Positions 34,034 to 45,041 of a DNA stretch of 64,000 nucleotides are shown one piece after another. Below the pieces are notes generated by a model that saw only the letters and a program-made list of their open reading frames with translations, ran no database searches and was not told where the DNA came from. Position numbers and translations under genes: made by a program. This stretch comes from Avena insularis. Taxonomy: Eukaryota > Streptophyta > Magnoliopsida > Poales > Poaceae. The stretch lies in the NCBI GenBank assembly GCA_023614405.1, contig CM042686.1:466768740-466832739 (forward strand). The letters run 5' to 3'. Position 1 is the stretch's first letter; each line of letters opens with the position of its first letter.

Positions 34034-35269
34034 TTACAAGATCTTCAACAATGTAATTTGGTGAAGGAGCATTATTTCTTTAGGCTCCTCCCTTTGGATT
34101 CTTATCATCTCGAGGTCTTCAACAGGATTGGGCTCATCTTTACCTGCAAATTTAGCTAGAATGAGAGTTTGACTCTCGGTTATCTTACCTAGCTGTGCCT
34201 CAACGATCCTCTTTCTTTCATGGAGGGCCTGCAAATCATTCCTCAAACTTATAGCTTGGTTAGATAATTTACCAAGCATAACATCATGGTTCTCCATTAT
34301 TTTAACAAGGATATTGTTTTGCTCATTTTGTGAGTCCATAAAGGACTTAAGTGTTTCTTGGAGACTACCATTACTTGTTCCCATATTATTATTAGAGTTA
34401 CCTGCAGGACTAGAATAATGTTTTTGAAAATTAGGATTATAATTCTTCTTCCAAGTAGGGTTATAATCATTACGAGCTATGAAGTCTATTTCTTCAATAT
34501 TTGATTCGGGGATAGCTCTTACCTGATTTTCCTTACCTTTTACGGCTAATATGAGCTCATCCAGCTTAGCATTGAGTTCTTCATTTTCTTATGGTGAGAC
34601 GGAGTTCACCTTCTTCGTGTTTGATCTATCCACATACCACTGGGCATGGTTGTCTTGCATATTGTCTAGCAGCTAGTTTGCTTCAGTAATATGTTTGCCC
34701 ATGAATGTTCCTCCAGCTGCAGTATCAAGCATAGACTTAGACACATGGTTAAGAGCATTATAAATTAAATGGAGAATTAACCAATCTTCCATCCCATGAC
34801 TAGGACAGTTTCTCATGCATTCTGTCATTCTCTCCCATGCAAGCGCTAGTGGCTCATGCTCTTCCTATCTAAAACCAGTAATATTAGATCTTAGTTCCAT
34901 AGTCTTTGCAGGTGGGAAAAATTTAGTCATAAATAAATAAATGCATTCCACCCATGATGTAATAGTGTTTCTAGGCAAAGATATCAACCATTCTTTTGCT
35001 CTTCCTCTAAGAGAGAAAGGAAACAAGCACAATTTAACCGCATTGGGGTCAACGTCTTTAATTCGCATCATATCACATATTTCAGTGAAAGTGTTCAAGT
35101 GCATACCTGCGTCCTCAACAGTAGAGCCTCCAAATTGATTCTTTTGAACCAAACTTAAATAGTGGGGCTTAATTTCATAATCATCAGTAGTAATTGTTGG
35201 TTGGATAATAGGAGTATGCAAATAATCATTGTTGGGATTTGCAAACTCCCCAAGCTTCTTTTCAGCCAT
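34034..35269 (-). pseudogene. E1 gag
   Basis: The start MAEKKLGEFANPNNDYL at 35269 lies 170-200 bp inside the 5' LTR. AVKLCLFPFSLRGRAKEWL and AKEWLISLPRNTITSW match the retrotransposon gag domain. TAG codons near 34,867 and 34,676 and a TAA near 34,592 interrupt the same frame. A coiled-coil-like end (34384-34034, from MGTSNGSLQETLKSF through a Leu/Gln/Glu-rich segment) precedes the protease. No CCHC knuckle was seen. Confidence 0.78.
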
Positions 35270-35473
35270 ATTTCCTATGTTTTTGGGTTTTCTTAAACAA
35301 AGACTTATGATAGTAAAAACAAGAATTAAAAGGCTAACTAATTTTTTTGGTTTTTCAAATAAAGACTGAAAGAAAACTAACAAAATTAAAAACAAGAATT
35401 AAAACTAGCAAGGTTCCTACTAACCTCACCAGGGTAGCTATTGCTTCCCCAGCAACGACACTAGAAAAAGGGT

Positions 35474-36773
35474 TGATACCTTCGATCCGGATTATGGATG
35501 TAGTATAGCTCTTTTTCCCTAGTAGACCTAGGTTATCGAATCCTCGGGAAGCAGAAAGCATAGTGAAGTTACTTTAATGGACCTTCAGGAGTTTTAGAAT
35601 TCTTTTTGTGTTTTACCGGACCAAGAGTTTGCTATCTTTTGTTGTTGTTGATGATGATGGATAGAGAGGGCCTAGGGCTTTCTGTTTCACATGTAGTTGT
35701 GCAAAACATCTAATGGGAATAAAAGAAAATAATAAAGTATGCATGTAATTGTTAGAGCAAGATAATTATATGTGGGCAGTGCATCCCTAATTGATATTGC
35801 CTCCATAGCTGCTTATAGCAATAACCTACTAGTCTCATCCATAGAAGAAAGAGAACTAATGATATGCATAGTGACATCACCGTTATTCCCAAGTAAATCC
35901 CTCACATATAGCCGTACTACCTCTTCTGTCATTGGGGTTCCCAGCCTGCAGATTAGTCATTACTCATACTCCCTATGCCTGGCTCAATCCTCGGGGTCTT
36001 GGGTACCTGACAAGTCCTTGGATTGAGGCAAGAGAGGATACAATAATCATCATGTCATAAAAACTAATACATGATCCCATCTATGATAAATAACATGCAC
36101 AAAAGCTACATGGCTAGGCTGAAGCCCTTAGCCCGAGGAGAATTACTCACGCATAGAGATGAAATCAACAATCATAAACATTGCACTTGAAACCATGAGA
36201 TTGATAGCAAATAGTCTTACAATGTTGCCAGTCGAAGATGATATCTACTATTAAAAGTGGTGGAATATGGCTATGGTGATGGAGAAGGGTTTGGAGATTA
36301 TATCTAAGTCTATTCCTCCGACGGTTCTTCGGTGTTGTGGATGTAGGGTTCTGGCGGTGGCTGGTGATCGAGGGTGAACACGAGCTCTGTTTCTTGTCGC
36401 CTGAGGCCTCTTTATATAGGGGTCCCTTCACGAAAGTTGTTCTATTTGACCTAGCGGTGTTGATGGAAACTATACTACCGGAACTATACGGCCAGAAATT
36501 TATTCCCGCCATACAGTTGATCGTTAAAGCATCTGTCTCCACTTCACGGCCCCTGGTTTCTTCGGGTTATTGGAAATCTCGTATCTTTGACTTTAAAGTT
36601 GTGATTCCCATCATCAAATGTCATTATCTGCGCAGGGAAAAATAGAAAGAAGGGATTGCATACCCCTTTGATCATTAGGCATTAGTGGCAGGGTTTAGAG
36701 AGATATTTCATCAAAAATATGAATAATATCCAGTTTAAATGTGGACGTAGATGGCTATATTTCACAGCCATCA
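35474..36773 (-). repeat. E1 5' LTR
   Basis: Plus-strand limits TGATACCTTCG to TTCACAGCCATCA. The partner is 28404-29699, with small differences (for example TACGGATG versus TATGGATG). It carries the hairpin at 36468-36524. A tRNA-Asp-type but degenerate primer site follows on the element's strand (about 35463-35443). Confidence 0.88.
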
Positions 36774-37749
36774 GGTTTCCCCGTGGATATCATAATTAGC
36801 TTAGGGAGTCCCTCTTTAATCCTCCTTTTACCATGTAGGTTACGAGCTGGCACCAATCTATCATGGGGCCATTCTAGGTATGCTTCCAAGACACATCCAA
36901 AGGTTTTCTCCCTCCCTTTAGTCCCGAGGGAAAATGATATGCGGCCGACTACACATACCATCTAAAGAGAGAGATCAAACACAAATCATAATTATATCAT
37001 AGACGGGGACGTCATATGGACACAAGAATATATCATCTTTATTACGAATTCATAATGGTGCTAGGGTTTCTCCATCTCCCCAAGAATAAGGGAACTACTC
37101 ACTCATGGAAGCAATCAACAACATCATCATAATCAAATGACTGCATAAAAGTACAAAGGTAGATATAATGCAAACCACAATTGAATCTGGAATTACAATG
37201 AGACCTAATAGATGAAAGATGGGGGTAATGGTGGTAATGGAGATGCAGCAGTTGATGATTAAGGGGATGATGCTTTATCCTCCAATGATCTATGAAGCAG
37301 TTGGGATTTTGCCCCAGCCAAGTTCCTCCTTCATATCCCTTTCAGATGTGGTTTTTCGTGGTTTCTGGTGGCTGTGAATGTTGGATCTCTCTCTCGTCTT
37401 TGCCAGGAGAAAGTATTTGACGAGGTGGTCTTGATGGCACTTGGTACGGGCGGACAGTATGGACAGGCTCCACCTGTACCACTGGTCGTTATCGGTACTG
37501 ATTGCTCCTCCTCGCTTGGTATTCTTCTAGGTGCGAAGGTAAATCCATAAAATGACTTTTATCACTTAGAAATATCATATAATTGCACAATATGATAGTT
37601 CCAATTGATATGTTCATATATGATTCAATGATTTGGGATCCTGTTGAAACAAGAACAAAATGGCGCGTGCAAACGCGGTGAAATACAAAGATCCCTACTC
37701 TATTTATGCAAAAACAAAAGGTAAAAATGCTTCAATTTTGGACTCATCA
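36774..37749 (-). repeat. E2 3' LTR, proximal part
   Basis: Continues the LTR broken by E1: GGTTTCCCCGTGGATATC (36774 onward) matches 44062 onward of the intact copy, ending GGACTCATCA at 37749. Outside it on the element's strand is the purine tract TTTGGGGGAGT (about 37760-37750). A decayed copy of the family hairpin lies at about 37,444-37,481. Confidence 0.88.
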
Positions 37750-38604
37750 ACTCCCCCAAACTAGGCTATTGCTCATCCCCGATAAAGATGGTGGCTTATG
37801 GACAAGATCATCATGTTCATGAGACACGAGTCATTACCATAAATGAGGCAGAAATTGAAACAGGAATACAATATAGGATGTAGAGATACTTCAGGGGTAT
37901 TACCATACCCTTACACATTACATAACTTAGAGGCTTCCACACCTTTTCTAGTATGAATGAAATCATAAGAAGCTGCTAGTGATTCAACATATCATATAAT
38001 CACAGAGTTTAGAGATATAGTGCACTAAGCTTAGTAATGAAGATTCATGATCATTCTTTTTTTCTAAGTTTGGTTCTTTTGATAGCTACTCTCTTATTTT
38101 TCTTTTCAATAACCGCATGTCTATATTTTTACTTGCTCATCTTCCCCTCCCCCTTTTTTAATAATACAACTATTTGATCATGCTCACTACTTCAATGGCT
38201 TTCAAAAACTCTTGATTATAATATGCTACCAGAATTCTTCTTCTCATAACTTAATCAATACTTTCATTGGTGTGGAAGTCCCTAAAATCATGACAGCTAT
38301 ACAAGTATTATAACACTAAACCTAGTTCAATCATCTAATATAATAATCATGAATCAAACACAACTTCAATTATCATAAAGTCTCGCAACTCAATGGATAT
38401 AAATATTCTCTTGAACAAAGGGAGCTCGAAGTTGATGCAACTAATGCAAATTTGGGAATTAAAGTCTAACATGCGTGTAGAAAAGTAAGCATGCTAAAAC
38501 TATAAGACAGATTACAAGGTTCTTACAGATCCCCCAAGCTTGGAATCAAGCCGGGTGGATCAAATAATCCCTTGTGATTATTTGATATCATGGCATCTAT
38601 CATG

Positions 38605-39363
38605 GTGAAGTAGTTTTGTTGGAGACCTCTACATGAAGCTTCTTGTTTGTATCTTCCAGAGCGGATATGCGTTGAAGACACTTCTGTAGATCCGAACGCA
38701 AGAGGAACATCCCATCAGCAACCTTGTTCATCATGTCATTGAGTCCTTCTTGCCTTCAAGATCTGGAAGACACTTGCGCATGATCTTCCTATGGATGAGC
38801 TCTTCTTTCTGGTACTTATGTATCTTATGAAGATGGTGTTCAGTGTCTAGGACATGCGCGCCAATCGGCACGTCCAGGAGGTTGAACGCCCAATCCTCTT
38901 GTGGCTTCACGCTCATGCGCGCATTCATGGTGATCTTCTTTGTTGTTGAGGTATGTGCCATAGTCTCCTGATAGGTTCCTGCATCAGGACGGTTAGCTTT
39001 CTTACGCTTTGGTGAAGAGTGGTTTACGGTGATGAACTTGAGTGACTCCGTGCACCCCTTCCCATGAGGTTTCTTGGCTTCTTCCTGATCTTCAGGCTTC
39101 ACCATAGCCAGGTAGTTCGGCTGCTTCCATCCCCTCTTTGATTACTCCATGAAGATCTTGAACTCCTTGTCATCAAAATCATCATCGGAATCATAGGTGT
39201 ACCGCTTGTTCTTTGGGCTTAGTCCTTGAGCTTCACAATCACCAGCTTCGATGGAGGAGGTCTGGAAACTATCCCACGAAGGAGCCATTAGGTTTAGAGG
39301 CTTGCCTTTGCCTTGAATTGGGTAGCGCATCAAATAGATTAGACCTGTTGATATAAGAGACAT
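38605..39363 (-). pseudogene. E2 third ORF
   Basis: From MSLISTGLIYLMRYPI at 39363, with MAPSWDSFQTSS inside, one in-frame TAA near 39,144, then QEDWAFNLLDVPIGAHVLD and KIHKYQKEELIHRK, open to 38,731. A frame change continues as LNDMMNKVADGMFLLRSDL to a stop at about 38,600, which looks like a coiled coil. It lies in the same position as the third ORFs of E1 and E3 but I cannot show homology by eye. A polypurine-like CCAAGCTTGGGGGAT follows at 38542-38530. Confidence 0.55.
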
Positions 39364-39479
39364 GGGAGCTCTAAGGAGGCTTATTAAGGGTTAGGAGCAG
39401 GGAGAAACTCGTATTGGAAGAAAAAGGGTTGCCTAAGAAAAGAATCCCAACAAGTATGGAAACAAATAAGTGCAAAAGA

Positions 39480-39850
39480 AGGAAATTTTCATTGTAACGA
39501 CCAGCTGGTACGGGCGAACACCCATACGGCGTGCCGTATGGGCGTGCGCTCGTACCGGGTCATTCCCCAAAACACGCCTTCATGAAGTCGTTAATAGTCA
39601 ACCGACTAAGCGGTACGAGAAGGTTCCGCCCATACTGCCTGTCTGTGCCGACTTTGCGGCTTCCTTTTTTTTGGACACAAATCAAAAACAAGAAGAAGGG
39701 CACATAACAGATAATGACCAGCCGTGCGGGGGGCTACGCTCATATGGTGCGGTCGTACCAATTTATGTGAAAAAAAACCGAGGCACCAGCGGGCTTAACG
39801 ACCAGCGGTACAGGCAGATCCGGTCGTACCGCCCACCCGTACCAACCTTG
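39480..39850 (-). repeat. E2 GC-rich hairpin array
   Basis: The best unit is 39507-39556, with outer arms GGTACGGGCG / CGCTCGTACC and perfect inner arms CCCATACGGC / GCCGTATGGG around GT. Further decayed units lie at about 39,607-39,655, 39,720-39,767 and 39,795-39,850, each with GGTACG...CGTACC-type arms and ACGACCAG nearby. The E2-family LTRs carry one such unit (44743-44767; solo LTR 25087-25111). Confidence 0.78.
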
Positions 39851-39976
39851 TAAGATAGACGATGAACTCAGAAAAACAAAAGGAATTCAGAAATGCGAAA
39901 AGGAACAGCAAAAAATCATCAAGAACAAAGATGTGTTCAAGATTTCATATGTTTTTATCATCGAGGGAACATTAAT

Positions 39977-42900
39977 TCATTTGAGTACCTTTTTTCCTCT
40001 CTTCGAATAAAGTTGGTTGTAGAAAATCACCAAAACCATTGCAAGAAAAAATAGAGAACTCCTTTTTGGTAGTGTGGTTCCTACAGGTATATACACAGAC
40101 GATACCTCCTTAGGATGAGCAATTTCTTGAGTGTCCATGGATGTTTCCACCATCTCTTCCTTTCTTTGTAGGATCTGTAAATCAAATTCTTGCAAAAGTA
40201 AAGTCCAACAGATCATTTTTGGCTTAACATCAGTCATTTCTAGGACTTCCTTTAGGCCAACACGATCAATGTGTACTCTTACTTTAGAGTCCATGATATA
40301 AGATCAAAACTTATCACAGGAGAAAACCACTTCAAAGAATTCTTTTTCTTCCATAGGGTAGTTCTTTTGGGCCCCATTTAATGTGCGATAAGCATGATGA
40401 ATGATATTAAGATCATCACCATCATACTGACAAATAATTGCTCCTACAGCTTCATGACTAGCCTCACAAAACAGCTCAAAAGGTTTCTTCCAATTAGGTA
40501 GTTTTATAACGGGAGCTTCAAGGAGAGCTTGTTTTAATATGTTGAAAGAAGTAAGATAATTTTCATCAAAATTAATATGAACATACTTTTGAAGAAGGTT
40601 ACTTAAAGGTCTAGCAGTTTTTGAAAAATTCTTAATGAACCTTCTATAAAATCCTACATGACCTAAGAAGCTTCTTATACCTTTTATGTCTCGGGGAAGG
40701 GGGTAACCTTTCTATTGCTTCAATTTTTGCTTTATCAACTTCTAAGCCCTTACCTGAGACTTTATGACCAAGCACTATGCCTTATTGAACCATAAAGTGG
40801 CATTTTCCTAGTTAAAGACTAATTTAGTATCTTCACATCTCTACAAAACTTTATGAAGATTATGGAGACAATGATTAAAGGAAGTTCCATAAATAGAGAA
40901 GTCATCCATGCATACTTCCATAATACTTTCAACATAATCAACAAATATGGTAGTAATACATCTTTGAAAAGTGGCAGGAGCATTGCAAAGAACAAAAGGC
41001 ATGCGAAGATAAGCATAAAGGCCATAAGGAAAAATAAAAGTAGTCTTAAGTTGGTCATCAGGGTGAATAGAAATTTGGGAAAAACTAGAATAGCCGTCTA
41101 AGTAACAAAAATGAGAGTGCATAGCAAGCCTTTCTAAAGTTTGATATATAAATGTTAAAGGGTAGTGGTCCTTCTGAGTTTCCTTATTAAGTTTTCTATA
41201 GTCAATGCACATCCTACGACCAACAACACTTCTAGTAGGTAACATTTCATTATGTTCATTTTTGACAACCGTAAACCCACCTTTCTTAGGAACACAATGA
41301 ACAGAACTTACCCATTCACTCTCTTCTACATGAAAGATGACGCCTGCATCCAACAAATGTATTATTTCTTTTCTTACTTCCTCTTCCATGTGAGGTTTAA
41401 GATGTCACTGAAAGTCTACGACCGGCTGAGCTCCTTCTTCCATGAATATTCTATGGATGGCTATCAAAGGTCTAATCCCCTTCAAGTCACTCATCGAATA
41501 CCCAAGAGCATTTTGATGCATGCGGAGAACCTTCATTAAAGTTTCCTCTTCTTTCTCTACAAGGTTTGCACTTATAATAATAGGAAACTTATTGGACTCA
41601 TCAAGAAACCTATATTTTAGTTCCTTTGGTAAAGTTTTAAGGATTGGAGGAGGAAGAGCCTCGTCTCCTTTTCTTATGGGTTCTTCATATTTTTGATTAA
41701 TCTCAGCGTCCACCTCAGGTGTGGAGTCAAGATAATCATCCACTTCAGCTTTTTCTATGTCCTACCGAATATTATTATTATTGACTAAACTTATTGCTAA
41801 ATCATCATCAGGAGTCTCGATGACTATCGAGGCTAAATTTACGATGTTACCTTCTTCCTCACGTTCGTACTCATCATCATCTGGTTCTTTAATAACCGTC
41901 TTATGGTCAAATTTGGAGAAATGAAAATCCATTTTCTCTTCACCAAACTTGAGGGACACAGTTTGTCTCTTGCAATCTATGTTTGCTCCTGCGGTATTTA
42001 GAAAAGTTCTTCCAAAAATGACGGGACAATAAATATCAGTAGGCATATCAATAAGCACAAAATCAATGGGATATTTGTATGGTCCAACACAAATTGGAAC
42101 ATTCCTAATTATTTCCATGGGGACTCTGAGTGTTTCATCTGCAAGCATTATAGTCATATCCGTATCTTCTAGTTTGGCTGGAGTTATTTCATTTTGAATT
42201 TTTAGATAGAAATTAAAAGGGATAACATTAACAGCTGTAACAATGTCACAAAGCCCATAATAGGAAGTTCCTCCAAAAGTGCAAGGGAGAATAGGCTTAC
42301 CAACTTCTTTAGCTTTTACCTTTCCTTCGACGAATTGCGAAGCTTCAGTATCTAGCTCAATTACATTGCAGTGTGCAAACATGGTTAAAATATCTTACTC
42401 CATTGATGCCTTTGCCTCTTGTATACGTGCTTCTTCAGTTTTCCTTCTTTGCCTCTCCTCTTCCAGCTCTTTGAGAAATATTTCTTCTTCTTTGCGTTGA
42501 TCCTCTAGTTGTTGAGCCATCATATGTTTTCTCACCGTCCTTGGGAAAGGAAAGGGTTCAACATATGGGGATACCTCCTTTACTGGCTTGTCAGGGGCCG
42601 TGATTATTGGATCATCTTCTACAACTAGCTCGGGTGGTGGAGTATAATGAAGCCAGTATTTCTTAGGAGCTTCAATATGTTCTATAAAAGACTGAAGGAT
42701 TTGCAAAATAATATCATCATCAAGTTGTAGTTCATTAGCAGTTCCTTTTACTTTATCGGAGTCTTTATAAGCATTGAGAGAATCATATTCAATTTTTATA
42801 CCTCCTTCGCCTCCTAAATCAAATCCCCATGTTTCTCTATTACGACGAATTCATTTTAAAAGTTCCCAAGCTTTAATTATAGTTAACTCCATGAAAGAGC

Positions 42901-43474
42901 CTCCTGAATTCGTGTCAATCTCATGCTTAATTTCTTGATTAAATCCTTCATAGAAAATATGCAAAATGTACCATTTAGGTAAATCATGATGGGGACATTT
43001 ATTAAGTTAAGACATGTACCTTTTGTAGCCACTTACCAAACATTCACCTAGGAGGTTCTTGAAATTTGTAATTGGCCTTTTTACTTCAGAAGTTTTTAAC
43101 TTGGGAAAGAATTGAAACACAAATTCTCCTTTAAGTTTTTCCCAAGTATCAATTTTCTCTGCAGGGCAAATTCTATACCAAACCAAAGCAGTGTTGGTTA
43201 GAGACTGGCTAAACAGTTTAAGTTTCAATTCATCATCGGAATAACCTCTCCATTTGAGGGTCCAACATAGCTCGGTAAAATGCATTAAATGAGTATAAGG
43301 ATCCTCATCTGGATCATCTCCTGCAAAAGTTTTTTCTTTAATAATAACGATAAAATGAGGATTGACCTCGTATTCTAGTTCGCTCCAACTTGGGAATTCC
43401 TTACCGAGTCCTCTATTGAACTTCCCGAGGTATTTAGTAGCATCGAGCTGATTAATCAGTCTGAGTGTAGTCAT
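39977..43474 (-). pseudogene. E2 gag-pol polyprotein (gag, protease, RT, RNase H)
   Basis: From MTTLRLINQLDATKYLG at 43474, a single frame runs to about 40,841, broken only by in-frame stops (near 43,007, 42,853, 42,395, 41,762, 41,405 and 40,841). Gag: ELKLKLFSQSLTNTALVWY. Protease-like: YYGLCDIVTAVNVIP and CPVIFGRTFLNT (the catalytic D-x-G is altered to D-I-V). RT: VGRRMCIDYRKLN, YLDGYSSFSQI, MPFVLCNAPATFQRC, with the catalytic box reading CMDD. Below 40,841 frames change, but RNase H is readable: PFELFCEASHEAVGAII and a segment ending at 39,977. Integrase is not found. Normally this would be the element's replication machinery; the copy is dead. Confidence 0.85.
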
Positions 43475-43556
43475 GGTGCTTACCTGAAACTATTAAACAA
43501 CTTTAGTAAAACAATTAGTAAAATAAGTAACTAAGAACAAAGACGAAAAATGCTTA

Positions 43557-43576
43557 GCTCCCCGGCAACGGTGCCA
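43557..43576 (-). other. E2 primer binding site (tRNA-Asp type)
   Basis: On the minus strand TGGCACCGTTGCCGGGGA begins 10 bases inside the 5' LTR. It matches, with one change, the tRNA-Asp-type primer site of Athila-like grass elements. Confidence 0.8.
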
Positions 43577-43586
43577 AAAAATAGCT

Positions 43587-45036
43587 TGATGACTACAAGT
43601 GCACAGATCAATTGTAGCTAGTTTCTAAGTAAAGATATCGAACCAACAGAGAGCTATTGGTAAAGGTCTTTATGCCCCTCATTACACTCTACCAAAGGAT
43701 ACTTATAAGCTGCCTTTGATCTCAAGTAAAGGGTGTTTGAAAGGTTTATGGTTGTTTGCATAAAAGTAATAAAAACAAGTAAAAGAAAACAAGTAACAAG
43801 TTTGTATGAAAACGTGGTTGAACTCAATAGGGCTGAAACATTCTCGGGTATGTAGGATACACCACTAGCATTGTATTATTGTTATATCTAATCAAGATAA
43901 CATACTCCTTATGTCATGATATGTGTGCAGAGAGCTCCATAATAGGATGTTCACTACAAGGCTCGTAGGAAGCCACTTTGTTGAGCCAAGAGTGAGGTCA
44001 CATCTAAATAACCATTGTGATGTATGAGAGCAGTCACCCATACAAACCACAACAATTAAGGGTTTCCCCGTGGATATCATAATTAGCTTAGGGAGTCCCT
44101 CTTTAATCCTCCTTTGACCGTGTAGGTTACGAGTCCGCGCCAATCTGTCATGGGGCCATTCCGGGTACGCTTCCAAGACACGTCCAAAGGATTTCTCCCT
44201 CCCTTTAGTCTCGAGGGCAAATGATATGTGGCCGACTACACATACCATCTAAAGAGAGAGATCAAACACATATCATAATTATATCATAGACTGGCAAGTC
44301 ATATGGACACAAGAATAGATCATATTTATTATGAATTCATAATGGTTCCATGGTTTCTCCATCTCCCCAAGAACAAGGGTACTCACTCATGGAAGAAATC
44401 AACAACATCATCATAATCAAATGAATGGATAAAAGTATGGAGGTAGATATAATGCAAACCACAATTGAATCTAGAATTACAACAAGATCTAATAGATGAA
44501 AGATGGGGGTAATGGTGGTAATGGAGATGCAACGGTTGATGATGAAGGGGATGATCTGTTGTCCTCCAATGATCCGTGGAGCATCCGGGCTTTTGCACTA
44601 GCCAAGTTCCTCCTTCAGATCCCTTTCAGATGTGGTTTTTTTGGTTTCTGGTGGCTGTGAATGTCGGATATCTCTCTCGTCTTTGCCAGGAGAAAGTATT
44701 TGAAGAGGCGGTCACAATGGCACTTGTTTTTTACGGGCAGACGGTATGGGCGGGCTCCGCCCGTACCACCGGTCGTTATTGGTACTGATTGCTCATCCTC
44801 GCTTGGTATTCTCCCAGGTGCAAAGGTAAATCCATATAATTACTTTTATCACTTAGAAATATCATATAATTGCACAATATGATAGTTCCAGTTGATATGT
44901 TCATATAGGACTCAATGATTTGGGATCCCGTTGAAACAAGGACAAAATGGCACGTGCAAACGCGGTGAAATACAAAGATCCCTACTCTATTTATGCAAAA
45001 ACAAAAGGTAAAAATATTTCAATTTTAGACTCATCA
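43587..45036 (-). repeat. E2 5' LTR, 1450 bp, intact
   Basis: Plus-strand limits TGATGACTACAAGTGC to TTAGACTCATCA, ends inverted (TGATGA / TCATCA). It provides the uninterrupted reference for the E1 insertion site (about 44,062). Hairpin at 44743-44767: GGTATGGGCGG / CCGCCCGTACC around GCT. Confidence 0.9.
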
Positions 45037-45041
45037 GTGAT

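Larger units (their letters stand above)
28404..36773 (-). mobile_element. E1: non-autonomous gypsy-like element inside the E2 LTR
   Basis: It lies between AGTTT (28399-28403) and GGTTT (36774-36778). The intact E2 LTR has GGTTT once at that place, so the insertion site is proven. LTRs are 28404-29699 and 35474-36773, close to identical by eye. On its own strand: 5' LTR, degenerate tRNA-Asp-type primer site (about 35463-35443), gag, protease, hairpin array, leader with intron, third ORF, polypurine-like tract, true polypurine tract, 3' LTR. No RT, RNase H or integrase sequence occurs, so it would depend on another element's enzymes. Confidence 0.88.
27939..45036 (-). mobile_element. E2: gypsy retrotransposon, 17.1 kb with nested E1
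   Basis: Perfect 5-bp target duplication GTGAT at 27934-27938 and 45037-45041. On its own strand: 5' LTR 45036-43587, primer site of tRNA-Asp type at 43576-43557 (TGGCACCGTTGCCGGGGA), gag-protease-RT-RNase H, hairpin array, third ORF, polypurine tract, and 3' LTR 37749-27939, which is interrupted by E1. Without E1 it is about 8.7 kb. No integrase is found after RNase H. Architecture and primer site suggest the Athila-like branch of Ty3/gypsy (family name not assigned). Confidence 0.88.
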
